From Comamonas_C sp026954015 (GTDB lineage Bacteria > Pseudomonadota > Gammaproteobacteria > Burkholderiales > Burkholderiaceae_C): DNA of 64,000 nt. Of the stretch, positions 53,344 to 60,728 are shown in pieces (within the stretch, counting starts at the first letter, position 1; each line of letters opens with the position of its first letter). The notes below the pieces were generated by a model. That model had not been told where the DNA came from, did not search any database, and saw nothing but the letters and a program-made list of their open reading frames with translations. Both the position numbers and the translations under genes were made by a program. Where the stretch lies: the NCBI GenBank assembly GCA_035063785.1, contig JAPSFS010000008.1, positions 1 to 64,000 of the forward strand. Reading direction: 5' to 3'.

Positions 53344-54522
53344 TCACGCCCCCGGCCGCTTGGCCATGCCCATGGTCTTGGCGATGATGCCCATCATCAC
53401 CTCGTCGGCGCCGCCGCCGATCGACGCCAGCCGGCCGTCGCGGTACAGGCGCGAGACGCGGTTGTCCCAGGTGTAGCCCATGCCGCCCCAGAACTGCAGG
53501 CAGGTGTCGGCCACCTCGCGCATCAGGCGCCCGGCCTTGAGCTTGGCCATGCTGGCCCATTGCAGCACGTCCTCGCCCGCGACGTAGCGCTCGCCCGCCG
53601 ACCAGGTGAGGGCGCGCAGCGCCTCGACCTCGGTCTGCAGTTCGACCAGCTTGAACTGCACCCACTGCTGGTCCAGCAGCGTGGCGCCGAACATCCTGCG
53701 CTCGCGCGCCCAGGCGATGGTCTCGCGGATGCATTCATCCAGCGCCAGCAGCGCATTGGCCGCCGCCCACAGGCGCTCCTCCTGGAACTGCTGCATCTGG
53801 TAGATGAAGCCCTGGCCCTCGGCGCCGATCAGGTGGCGCTGCGGCACGCGCACCTCGTCGAAGTAGATCAGCCCGGTGTCGCTGCTGTTCATGCCGATCT
53901 TGCGGATCTTTCTTGCGACTTCAATGCCCTTCGTGAGCTTGCCGTTCGGCCCGTCGCGCATGGGCACCATCACCAGGCTCTTGTTCTTGTGCGGCGGCCC
54001 GTCGCTGGTGTTGACCAGCATGCACATCCAGTCGGCCTGCAGGCTGTTGGTGATCCACATCTTCTGGCCGGTGATGAGGTAGTCGCCGCCGTCCTTGCGC
54101 GCCGTGCTCCTGATGCCGGCCACGTCGCTGCCCGCGCCGGGCTCGCTCACGCCGATGCAGCCCACCATGTCGCCGGCGATCGCCGGGGCGAGGAACTGGC
54201 GCTTGAGCTCGTCGCTGCCGAAGCGCGCCAGCGCCGGCGTGCACATGTCGGTCTGCACGCCGATGGCCATCGGCACGGCGCCGCAGCGGATCAGGCCCAG
54301 GGTCTCGGCCATCACCATGCTGTAGGAATAGTCCAGCCCCATGCCGCCGTATTCCACCGGCTTGGTCAGGCCCAGCAGGCCCAGCTCGCCCAGGCCCTTG
54401 AACACCTGGTGGGCGGGGAAGATCTCGGCCTCTTCCCACTCGTCCACATGGGGGTTGATGTGCTCGGCGATGTAGCGCTTGAGCGTGTCGCGGATTTGCT
54501 CGTGGTCGTGGGTCAGTTGCAT
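53344..54522 (-). CDS. acyl-CoA dehydrogenase (AtuD-like)
   Basis: A 392-aa flavoenzyme: GCIGVSEPGAGSDVAGIRST, KMWITNSLQADWMCML, QFWGGMGYTWDNRVSRLYRD and SIGGGADEVMMGIIAKTMG. This last block, with GGGADEVM instead of GGTxEI, is typical of citronellyl-CoA/AtuD-related dehydrogenases as well as of several beta-proteobacterial paralogues. CAGGAGACACC precedes the ATG. It lies 23 bp after the carboxyltransferase gene, so it is co-transcribed with it. Confidence 0.88.
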   Translation of the reverse strand: MQLTHDHEQIRDTLKRYIAEHINPHVDEWEEAEIFPAHQVFKGLGELGLLGLTKPVEYGGMGLDYSYSMVMAETLGLIRCGAVPMAIGVQTDMCTPALARFGSDELKRQFLAPAIAGDMVGCIGVSEPGAGSDVAGIRSTARKDGGDYLITGQKMWITNSLQADWMCMLVNTSDGPPHKNKSLVMVPMRDGPNGKLTKGIEVARKIRKIGMNSSDTGLIYFDEVRVPQRHLIGAEGQGFIYQMQQFQEERLWAAANALLALDECIRETIAWARERRMFGATLLDQQWVQFKLVELQTEVEALRALTWSAGERYVAGEDVLQWASMAKLKAGRLMREVADTCLQFWGGMGYTWDNRVSRLYRDGRLASIGGGADEVMMGIIAKTMGMAKRPGA

Positions 54523-54545
54523 CGGGTGTCTCCTGAAAATCGCCT

Positions 54546-56189
54546 TCACATGCGCGCCACGCCGAACTGCATCGGTCGCAGCGTGCGCGCCGCGCCCTCG
54601 GCGATGGTGTCCAGGCAAAAGGCCAGCACGGCGCGCGTGTCGCGCGGGTCGATCACGCCGTCGTCCAGCAGCAGGCCGCTGGTGGTGAAGGCGTCCTGCT
54701 GGCGCTCGAACATGGCGACCACGGCATCGAACTGCTGCTGCATCCTGGCCGCGTCGGGCTCGACGCCCTTGCGCCGCAGGGCCGCCTCGGTGACCATGCG
54801 CATGGTGCCGGCGGCCTGCTCGCCGCCCATCACGGCCGTGGTTGCGCCGGGCCATGAAAACAGGAAACGCGGCACAAAGCCCCGTCCGCACATGCCGTAG
54901 TTGCCGGCGCCAAAACTCGCGCCGCACTGCACCGTGAGCTGCGGCACGGTGGCGTTGGTGACGGCCTGGATCATCTTGCTGCCGTGCTTGATCATCCCCG
55001 CCTGCTCCACGTCCTTGCCGACCATGTAGCCGGTGGTGTTCTGCAGGTAGACGATGGGGTGGCCGAGCTGGCACATCCATTGGATGAAGTGCGTGGCCTT
55101 GTTGGCGCCCGCGTTGTCGATCGGGCCGTTGTTGGTGATCAGGCCCACCGCGTGCCCGCGGATGCGGCCCTGCGCGCACACCGTGGCGCTGCCGTAGCCG
55201 GCCTTGAACTCCAGCAGCGCGCCGCCGTCGACCAGGCGCGCCGCCACCTCGCGCATGTCCACCGGCTCGCGGTGGTGCGCGGGCATCAGGCCCAGCAGTT
55301 CGTCGGCCGGCCAGGGCGGCTCGGCTGCTTCTGATTCAATAGCTGCCAGCGCTTGCCCAGCAAGCGCTGGAGGCCGATTAGACCATTGAAGTTCGGCCAC
55401 CACGCGGCGCGCCATGCCCAGCGCCTCGCGGTCATCGCGCGCCAGGTATTCGCCCAGGCCAGAGACCGTGGTGTGCATCAGCGCGCCGCCCAGCTCCTCC
55501 TCGGTCGCCACTTCGCCGGTGGCGGCTTTCAGCAGCGGCGGGCCGGCCAGGAAGGCGCGCGAGCGGCCCTCGACCATGATGACGATGTCCGACAGCCCCG
55601 GCATGTAGGCCCCACCCGCCGTGCCCGAGCCGTGCTGCACGGTGATGACGGGGATGCCCGCGGCGGACAGGCGCGCCAGGTTGCGAAACAGGCTGCCGCC
55701 GATGACAAAGCCCTCGACCCGGTAGCGCATCAGGTCGGCCCCGGCGCTCTCCACCAGGTGGACGAAGGGCAGACGCTCGGCCAGGGCGATCTCCTGCACG
55801 CGCAGCATCTTGTCCAGCCCGCCCGGCTGGATGGCGCCGGCGTCGATGCCCGAATCACTGGCCACCACCATGCAGCGCGTGCCTGCGATGAAGCCGATGC
55901 CTGCGATCAGGCCGCCGCCGGGCACGGACTTTTCGGGGTCGGGCACGTCGCGCAGGTAGCCCGCCAGCGAGGCCAGCGGCAGCCAGGGCGCGCCGCGGTC
56001 CAGCAGCAGCGCCACGCGCTCGCGCGGCAGCAGTTGATGGCGCCGGGCAAAGCGCTCGGCGGCGCGCGCGGACTTGGCCTCGGTGCGCTGCTCCAGCGCA
56101 CGCCACTGCGCAATGCGCGCGAGCATGTGCTCACGGCGCTGGCGCGCGGTGTCGCCGTGGGGGTTCCATCGGGATACGAAGTCGTGCAT
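54546..56189 (-). CDS. acyl-CoA carboxylase beta subunit (carboxyltransferase, AtuC/MccB-like)
   Basis: A 547-aa carboxyltransferase with two crotonase-like halves. Biotin/CoA-binding blocks are GGLIAGIGFIAGTRCMVVAS, HGSGTAGGAYMPGLSD, ITNNGPIDNAGANKATHFIQ and GASFGAGNYGMCGRGF. It moves carboxyl from biotin to an acyl-CoA; overall it resembles geranyl- and 3-methylcrotonyl-CoA carboxylases more than propionyl-CoA carboxylases. Residues ~266-287 (NRPPALAGQALAAIESEAAE) come from a dyad repeat read in frame. The tetR gene lies 26 bp upstream on the same strand. Confidence 0.88.
   Translation of the reverse strand: MHDFVSRWNPHGDTARQRREHMLARIAQWRALEQRTEAKSARAAERFARRHQLLPRERVALLLDRGAPWLPLASLAGYLRDVPDPEKSVPGGGLIAGIGFIAGTRCMVVASDSGIDAGAIQPGGLDKMLRVQEIALAERLPFVHLVESAGADLMRYRVEGFVIGGSLFRNLARLSAAGIPVITVQHGSGTAGGAYMPGLSDIVIMVEGRSRAFLAGPPLLKAATGEVATEEELGGALMHTTVSGLGEYLARDDREALGMARRVVAELQWSNRPPALAGQALAAIESEAAEPPWPADELLGLMPAHHREPVDMREVAARLVDGGALLEFKAGYGSATVCAQGRIRGHAVGLITNNGPIDNAGANKATHFIQWMCQLGHPIVYLQNTTGYMVGKDVEQAGMIKHGSKMIQAVTNATVPQLTVQCGASFGAGNYGMCGRGFVPRFLFSWPGATTAVMGGEQAAGTMRMVTEAALRRKGVEPDAARMQQQFDAVVAMFERQQDAFTTSGLLLDDGVIDPRDTRAVLAFCLDTIAEGAARTLRPMQFGVARM
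55328..55390 (+). repeat. interspersed dyad repeat inside the carboxyltransferase gene
   Basis: TTCTGATTCAATAGCTGCCA then GCGCTTGCCCAGCAAGCGCT and GGAGGCCGATTAGACCATTG. The hairpin CCAGCGCTTG/CAAGCGCTGG is perfect. In frame. Confidence 0.85.
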
Positions 56190-56215
56190 GGATCGGATTC
56201 GCCAGTGGGGTTCGG

Positions 56216-56872
56216 TCACGGTGCGCACACGAACAGGCGCAGCGCCTGCTCGGTCAGCTCGTCCAGGGAGTAGGGGCCCTTGCGCGAGAACCATTGCACC
56301 GTCCAGTTGAGCGCACCAAAGATGTACAGCCGCGCCACCGCGGGCTCGGCCTGCAGCAGGCCCGCGCGCGCGAGCGCCTGCAGCGCCGGCATCCACTGCG
56401 CCTCGTAGGCGTCCTTGATGCTGGAGACGCCGCGCCGCTGCGCGGCCGTGAGCGAGCGCCACTCGTAGAGCATCACCGGGATGAAGCCGCTGTGCGGTCC
56501 GAGCAGGATTTCGAAGTGCTGGCGGATCAGCACGCGCAGGCACTCGCGCGCATCGGTGCCCGGCGCCAGCGCCTGCAGCACCTGCTGCTGGCGCGCGGCA
56601 GCCAGTTCCATGCCCTCGCGCATCACCGCGTACAGCAGCGCACTCTTGCTCTTGAAATAGTAGAACGGCGAGCCGCTGTGCATGCCCATGGCGGCAGCGA
56701 TGTCACGCGTGGTGGTGGCGGCGTAGCCCTTGACGAGAAAGAGCCGCGCCGCGTGTTCCATCAGCTCACGGCGGCGCGCGCCGCCGTCGACATCGTCCGC
56801 GCTCTTGCGCGGCCGACCGCGCGGGCGGTGCGAGGTGTCGTCGGTGGATGTGCGTGTACGAGCGGCGACCAT
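56216..56872 (-). CDS. TetR-family transcriptional repressor
   Basis: A 218-aa regulator. The N terminus is Arg/Thr-rich (RPRGRPRKS); the helix-turn-helix is ARLFLVKGYAATTTRDIAAA then MGMHSGSPFYYFKSKSALLY; the C-terminal helices form the ligand and dimer domain. It heads the atu-like operon. A 23-bp operator-like site lies 31-53 bp upstream, overlapping the probable promoter, so autorepression is likely, and the same site precedes livH and the 28.8-kb dehydrogenase. The ligand is probably an acyl-CoA of the pathway (inference). The -10 box is close enough to the ATG that the mRNA may be leaderless. Confidence 0.9.
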   Translation of the reverse strand: MVAARTRTSTDDTSHRPRGRPRKSADDVDGGARRRELMEHAARLFLVKGYAATTTRDIAAAMGMHSGSPFYYFKSKSALLYAVMREGMELAAARQQQVLQALAPGTDARECLRVLIRQHFEILLGPHSGFIPVMLYEWRSLTAAQRRGVSSIKDAYEAQWMPALQALARAGLLQAEPAVARLYIFGALNWTVQWFSRKGPYSLDELTEQALRLFVCAP

Positions 56873-56878
56873 GCGCGC

Positions 56879-56906
56879 ATCATAGCCAGCCGCCTTATTT
56901 AATCAA
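56879..56906 (-). promoter_or_regulatory. candidate tetR promoter
   Basis: On the minus strand TTGATT (56901-56906) and TATGAT (56879-56884) are separated by 16 bp, a good sigma70 pair. The start point would fall at or next to the A of the tetR ATG. Confidence 0.6.
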
Positions 56907-56925
56907 GCGCTTGCTTTGTAAAAAT
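56903..56925. promoter_or_regulatory. TetR-type operator candidate upstream of tetR
   Basis: TCAAGCGCTTGCTTTG followed by TAAAAAT; same 23-bp pattern as at 22001 and 28809. It overlaps the -35 box of the tetR promoter. Confidence 0.7.
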
Positions 56926-56967
56926 GTATCGCCACGCCGGCAGGCGCCACAGACCACGCGAAGGCGC

Positions 56968-57759
56968 TCAGCAGCGACTGAAATCCGGCTTGCGCTTTTC
57001 CAGGAAGGCGCTGAACGCCTCGCGCGCCGCGGGCTCACGCATCAGGCGCGCAAATTCCCGTGATTCGCGCTGCATCTGCGCCAGCACCTGCTCGGTCTGC
57101 GCGCCCTTCATGAGCTGCTTGGCCGCCATCAGCGCGCCCAGCGGCTTGGCGGCGAGCTTGCGGGCCTGCGCCTGCGCGAGCGCGTTGCATTCGGTGGGCG
57201 GCACCACGCGGTTCACGAGGCCGACTTCCAGCGCCGCCTCGGCCATGAAAGGCTCGCCCAGCAGCAGCGCCTCGGCGGCGCGGTGCATGCCGAACATGCG
57301 CGGCAGCAGCAGGCTGGAGGCCGCCTCGGGGCACAGCCCCAGGTTCACGAAGGGCAGCGCGAACGCCGCGTTGTCGCCCGCGTAGACCAGGTCGCAGTGC
57401 AGCAGCAGCGTGGTGCCCACGCCCACGGCCGGGCCGCAGACGGCCGCGACGAGCGGCTTGGGGAAAGTGGCGATGGCCTGGAGAAAGCGCCACACCGGCC
57501 GCTCGGTCATCGCCACCGGCTGCGCGGCAGCGCCCTGGCGCAGGAAGTCACCGATGTCGTTGCCGGCGGAAAACACCGTCACGTCGCCCTGGATCACCGC
57601 GCAGCGCACCTGCGCGTCCTGCGCCGCGGCTTCGAGCACATCGGCCATCGCGGCGTACATCGCCTCGGTGAACGAATTCTTCTTGTCCACCCGGTTGAAG
57701 GTGATGGTGGTCACGCCGCCTTCGGCATGCACCAGGATGTCCTGCGTCGCGTCGCTCAT
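56968..57759 (-). CDS. enoyl-CoA hydratase/isomerase family
   Basis: A 263-aa crotonase with VFSAGNDIGDFL, AVCGPAVGVGTTLLLHCDLV and FALPFVNLGLCPEAASSLLL. The last block with Glu replaced around the active site, and the AGNDI signature, fit the delta3-delta2 enoyl-CoA isomerase/PaaG-like subgroup at least as well as hydratase. It overlaps no neighbour; the thioesterase gene lies three bases upstream. It is the last gene of the minus-strand beta-oxidation operon that enters from the right edge. Confidence 0.85.
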   Translation of the reverse strand: MSDATQDILVHAEGGVTTITFNRVDKKNSFTEAMYAAMADVLEAAAQDAQVRCAVIQGDVTVFSAGNDIGDFLRQGAAAQPVAMTERPVWRFLQAIATFPKPLVAAVCGPAVGVGTTLLLHCDLVYAGDNAAFALPFVNLGLCPEAASSLLLPRMFGMHRAAEALLLGEPFMAEAALEVGLVNRVVPPTECNALAQAQARKLAAKPLGALMAAKQLMKGAQTEQVLAQMQRESREFARLMREPAAREAFSAFLEKRKPDFSRC

Positions 57760-57762
57760 GGG

Positions 57763-58596
57763 TTATTCCTTGTAGTAAACGATCTGCTGCGTGGTGACGA
57801 GCATTTCGCCCGCCTCGTTCCACAGTTGCGCGGTCTGGTCGAAAAAGCCGTTGCGGAACTCCTGCGCGCGCGCCTGCGCCAGCAGGTAGCCACTGCCGGT
57901 GTGCGCCAGCAGCTCGGACCCGGCATGAAAATACACCGTCATCGAGACGGTGCCTATCGGCACGCGCGTGGCGCGGCGGCGCCAGATGCGCGGAAAGAAC
58001 ACGTCGCTGATGCCGGCCAGCGCCGCGAAATCCAGCGCCCGTGCGGGCGCGTCGCGCACCCAGAGCCGGGTCAGGCTGTCGTGCTCGCCGCCATCCCACT
58101 GCGCGGGCAGTGGCCCCGCAATCGGGCGCATTTCATAGCGGCGCACCCATTGCACAGGAAACAGTCCTTCAATCGCCGGGTAGTCGGCAGGTTTTTGCAC
58201 GGCCGGCATCGGCGTTTCCGTGCTGCTCCAGGTGCTGCGGCGCACGGCGGTGATGACGGTGGCCGTCGTTGCCACCTGCTCCGCGCCGCTGGCGTCGTTC
58301 TGTGACAGCGTTACCCACCAGTGCTGGGTGGAGCGGTTGGTGCGCACCGCCTGCGCACGCACGGTGAACGCGCCCTCGGTGACGGCACCGGCGTAGTTCA
58401 CGGTGAGCGAGAGCGGATCGCCGAGCCGCTCGGGGTGCTGCAGCACGCCCTGCAGCAGCGTGGCCGCGGTCACGCCCCCATAGGGGCCGACCATGTTCCA
58501 GTAGGGCTCGGTGGTGCGCCCGCGGTAGTGACCGGGCGCGGTGGGGGCGAGCGCGAGCGCGTCGTCCAGCGGATGGGGAGAGGTCGTCGAAATCAT
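57763..58596 (-). CDS. TesB-like acyl-CoA thioesterase (double hotdog)
   Basis: A 277-aa protein with two hotdog halves, as in TesB/Acot8 family proteins: PYWNMVGPYGGVTAATLLQG in the first and MTVYFHAGSELLAHTGSGYL in the second. It would release free acid and CoA. The start MISTTSPHPLDD overlaps the stop of the alpha/beta-hydrolase gene by 4 bp (ATGA-type), so the two are coupled. The long open frame upstream of this ATG is antisense-like and not coding. Confidence 0.83.
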   Translation of the reverse strand: MISTTSPHPLDDALALAPTAPGHYRGRTTEPYWNMVGPYGGVTAATLLQGVLQHPERLGDPLSLTVNYAGAVTEGAFTVRAQAVRTNRSTQHWWVTLSQNDASGAEQVATTATVITAVRRSTWSSTETPMPAVQKPADYPAIEGLFPVQWVRRYEMRPIAGPLPAQWDGGEHDSLTRLWVRDAPARALDFAALAGISDVFFPRIWRRRATRVPIGTVSMTVYFHAGSELLAHTGSGYLLAQARAQEFRNGFFDQTAQLWNEAGEMLVTTQQIVYYKE

Positions 58597-59486
58597 GCGG
58601 CAGGAGTGTGGCGTGAAACCGGCGCGCCGCGCGTCGTCTCGGCGACGGCGCCCCAGCGGCGCAGCACCGCGAGCGCGCGTGGCCAGAGCGTGGCCTCGAA
58701 GCGCGGCTTGAAAAAACCCAGATGCCCGATGCGCTGCCCGCCCGCGTCCTGCGCCGTCAGGCACTCGCTCGCGTGCTCGGAACCGGCATACATCGCGAGC
58801 AGATCGCGGTTGGCCTGCTCGCTCATCATCTCGTCGTCCTCCATGCGCAGCAGGTGGATGGGAAAGCGCACCGCGCCGTAGAGCGCCTGCGCGTGCTCCG
58901 CGCCCATGCCATACAGCGGGTCCAGGCACCAGCGGCGCCACTGCCAGGCAATGCTCGCGGGCAAGTCCCCCACCATGCCCAGGCGCGCGCCGGGAAAATA
59001 GCCGCACACGGCCGTGGCCAGCGGCATCACCGCATACCAGAAGGGCAGGATGGAGCGCCGCAGCTGCGGCGCGTTCACGCGCCAGTAGCCGCTGCCGGCA
59101 GCCACGGCCAGCAGCCCATCCACACGTTCGGGGTGGGCAAAGAGGCCGGGCAGTTGCGCGCCCAGGCTGTGGCCGATGAGCAGCAGCGGACGGCCCGGCA
59201 GCGCCGCGCGCGCATCGGCAATCACGGCTTCGTAGTCCGCCACCCAGTCCTGCAGTGTGGCGCGCACTGCACGCATGGGGCCGCTCAGCGACGCGCCCTG
59301 TCCGCGCCAGTCAAAGGTGGTGACGAGGTAGCCCTGGCGCGCGAGCCAGGTGGCAAAGTCCTGGTAGTAGCGCTGGGGCACGCCGATGGCGCAGCCGATC
59401 ACCACGCTGGCGCGCGCCGGCTTCTGGCTCTCGTGGCGCGTGACGGCCAGCGTCACGCCACCGTGCTGCAGGCTGAAGGCCGGCAT
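58593..59486 (-). CDS. alpha/beta hydrolase
   Basis: A 297-aa alpha/beta-fold hydrolase. FDWRGQGASLSG is the loop near the oxyanion hole, and LLLIGHSLGAQLPGLF carries the nucleophile elbow GHSLG. The C-terminal His is probably in RIGHLGFFK. The substrate is unknown; esterase, thioesterase or lipase-like activity is possible. Start MPAFSLQHGG: the in-frame extension upstream overlaps the thiolase gene and is not conserved. Coupled to the thioesterase by a 4-bp overlap. Confidence 0.82.
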   Translation of the reverse strand: MPAFSLQHGGVTLAVTRHESQKPARASVVIGCAIGVPQRYYQDFATWLARQGYLVTTFDWRGQGASLSGPMRAVRATLQDWVADYEAVIADARAALPGRPLLLIGHSLGAQLPGLFAHPERVDGLLAVAAGSGYWRVNAPQLRRSILPFWYAVMPLATAVCGYFPGARLGMVGDLPASIAWQWRRWCLDPLYGMGAEHAQALYGAVRFPIHLLRMEDDEMMSEQANRDLLAMYAGSEHASECLTAQDAGGQRIGHLGFFKPRFEATLWPRALAVLRRWGAVAETTRGAPVSRHTPAA

Positions 59487-59505
59487 GCCGCGCTGCGCGA
59501 AAGGC

Positions 59506-60708
59506 CTAAACGCGCTCGAAAATGCCGGCCGCGCCCTGGCCCATGCCCACGCACATCGTGACCATGCCGTACTTGAGGTTCTCGCGCTGCAGTGCATGCA
59601 CCACCGTGGCCGAGCGGATCGCGCCCGTCGCGCCCAGCGGGTGGCCCAGCGCAATCGCGCCGCCCATGGGGTTGACCACGTCGGTGTTCAGCCCCAGCGT
59701 GCGGATCACGGCGAGCGACTGCGCGGCAAAGGCTTCGTTGAGCTCGATCCAGCCCATATCCTCGTGCTTGAGGCCCGCGAGCCTGAGCGCCGCCGGAATC
59801 GCCTCGATCGGCCCCACGCCCATGATCTCGGGGCGCACGCCGCGGCTGGCGAACGAGACGAAGCGCGCCAGGGGCTTCAAGTTGAAACGCTTGACCGCCG
59901 CCTCGCTCGCAAGGATCAATGCGCCCGCGCCGTCGCTCGTCTGGCTGCTGTTGCCCGCCGTGACGGTGCCGCGCGCGGCGAACACCGTGCGCAGCTTGCC
60001 CAGGCCTTCCAGCGTCGTGTCCGGGCGCGCGCCTTCGTCCAGATTCACGGTGCGGGTCTTGACCACCGGCTCGCCCGTGGCCAGGTTCACGCCGCGCTCG
60101 GTCACCTCGATGGGCGTGATCTCGTTGGCAAAGCGCCCCGCCTGCTGCGCCGCGATCGCGCGGCGGTGCGATTCGAGCGCGAAGGCATCCTGGGCCTCGC
60201 GCGTCACCTTCCACTGCTGCGCCACCTTCTCAGCGGTGAGGCCCATGCCGTAGGCGATGCCCACGTCCTCATCGCCGTTGGCGAAGATCGTGGGCGAGAG
60301 GCTGGGGCTGTTGCCCATCATGGGCACCATGCTCATGCTCTCCACGCCCGCGGCGATCATCACCTCGGCCTCGCCCACGCGGATGCGGTCGGCGGCCATC
60401 TGCACGGCCGACAGGCCCGAGGCGCAGAAACGGTTCACCGTGATGCCGCCCACGCTCTTGGGCAGGCCCGCGAGCACGGCGGCGATGCGCGCCACGTTCA
60501 GGCCCTGCTGCGCTTCGGGGATGGCGCAGCCGGAGATCACGTCCTCCACCGCGGCCGGGTCCAGGCTGGGCACCTGCGCCAGCGCCGCGCGGATCGTGGT
60601 GGCCAGCAGGTCGTCGGGCCGCATGTTGCGGAAAAAGCCCTTGTGCGATTTGCCGATCGGCGTGCGCGTGGCGGCAACGATGTAGGCGTCTTGTACTTGC
60701 TTGCTCAT
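59506..60708 (-). CDS. acetyl-CoA C-acyltransferase (thiolase)
   Basis: A 400-aa thiolase completing beta-oxidation with the adjacent FadN-type enzyme. The nucleophile Cys is in NRFCASGLSAVQ, VNPMGGAIALGHPLGATGA contains the catalytic His, and VTMCVGMGQGAAGIFERV the second catalytic Cys. It lies 20 bp downstream of the multifunctional gene, in the usual FadN-FadA order. It is a different subgroup from the thiolase at 30.1 kb. Confidence 0.93.
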   Translation of the reverse strand: MSKQVQDAYIVAATRTPIGKSHKGFFRNMRPDDLLATTIRAALAQVPSLDPAAVEDVISGCAIPEAQQGLNVARIAAVLAGLPKSVGGITVNRFCASGLSAVQMAADRIRVGEAEVMIAAGVESMSMVPMMGNSPSLSPTIFANGDEDVGIAYGMGLTAEKVAQQWKVTREAQDAFALESHRRAIAAQQAGRFANEITPIEVTERGVNLATGEPVVKTRTVNLDEGARPDTTLEGLGKLRTVFAARGTVTAGNSSQTSDGAGALILASEAAVKRFNLKPLARFVSFASRGVRPEIMGVGPIEAIPAALRLAGLKHEDMGWIELNEAFAAQSLAVIRTLGLNTDVVNPMGGAIALGHPLGATGAIRSATVVHALQRENLKYGMVTMCVGMGQGAAGIFERV

Positions 60709-60728
60709 GGTGTGTTCCTTTGCCGCGA

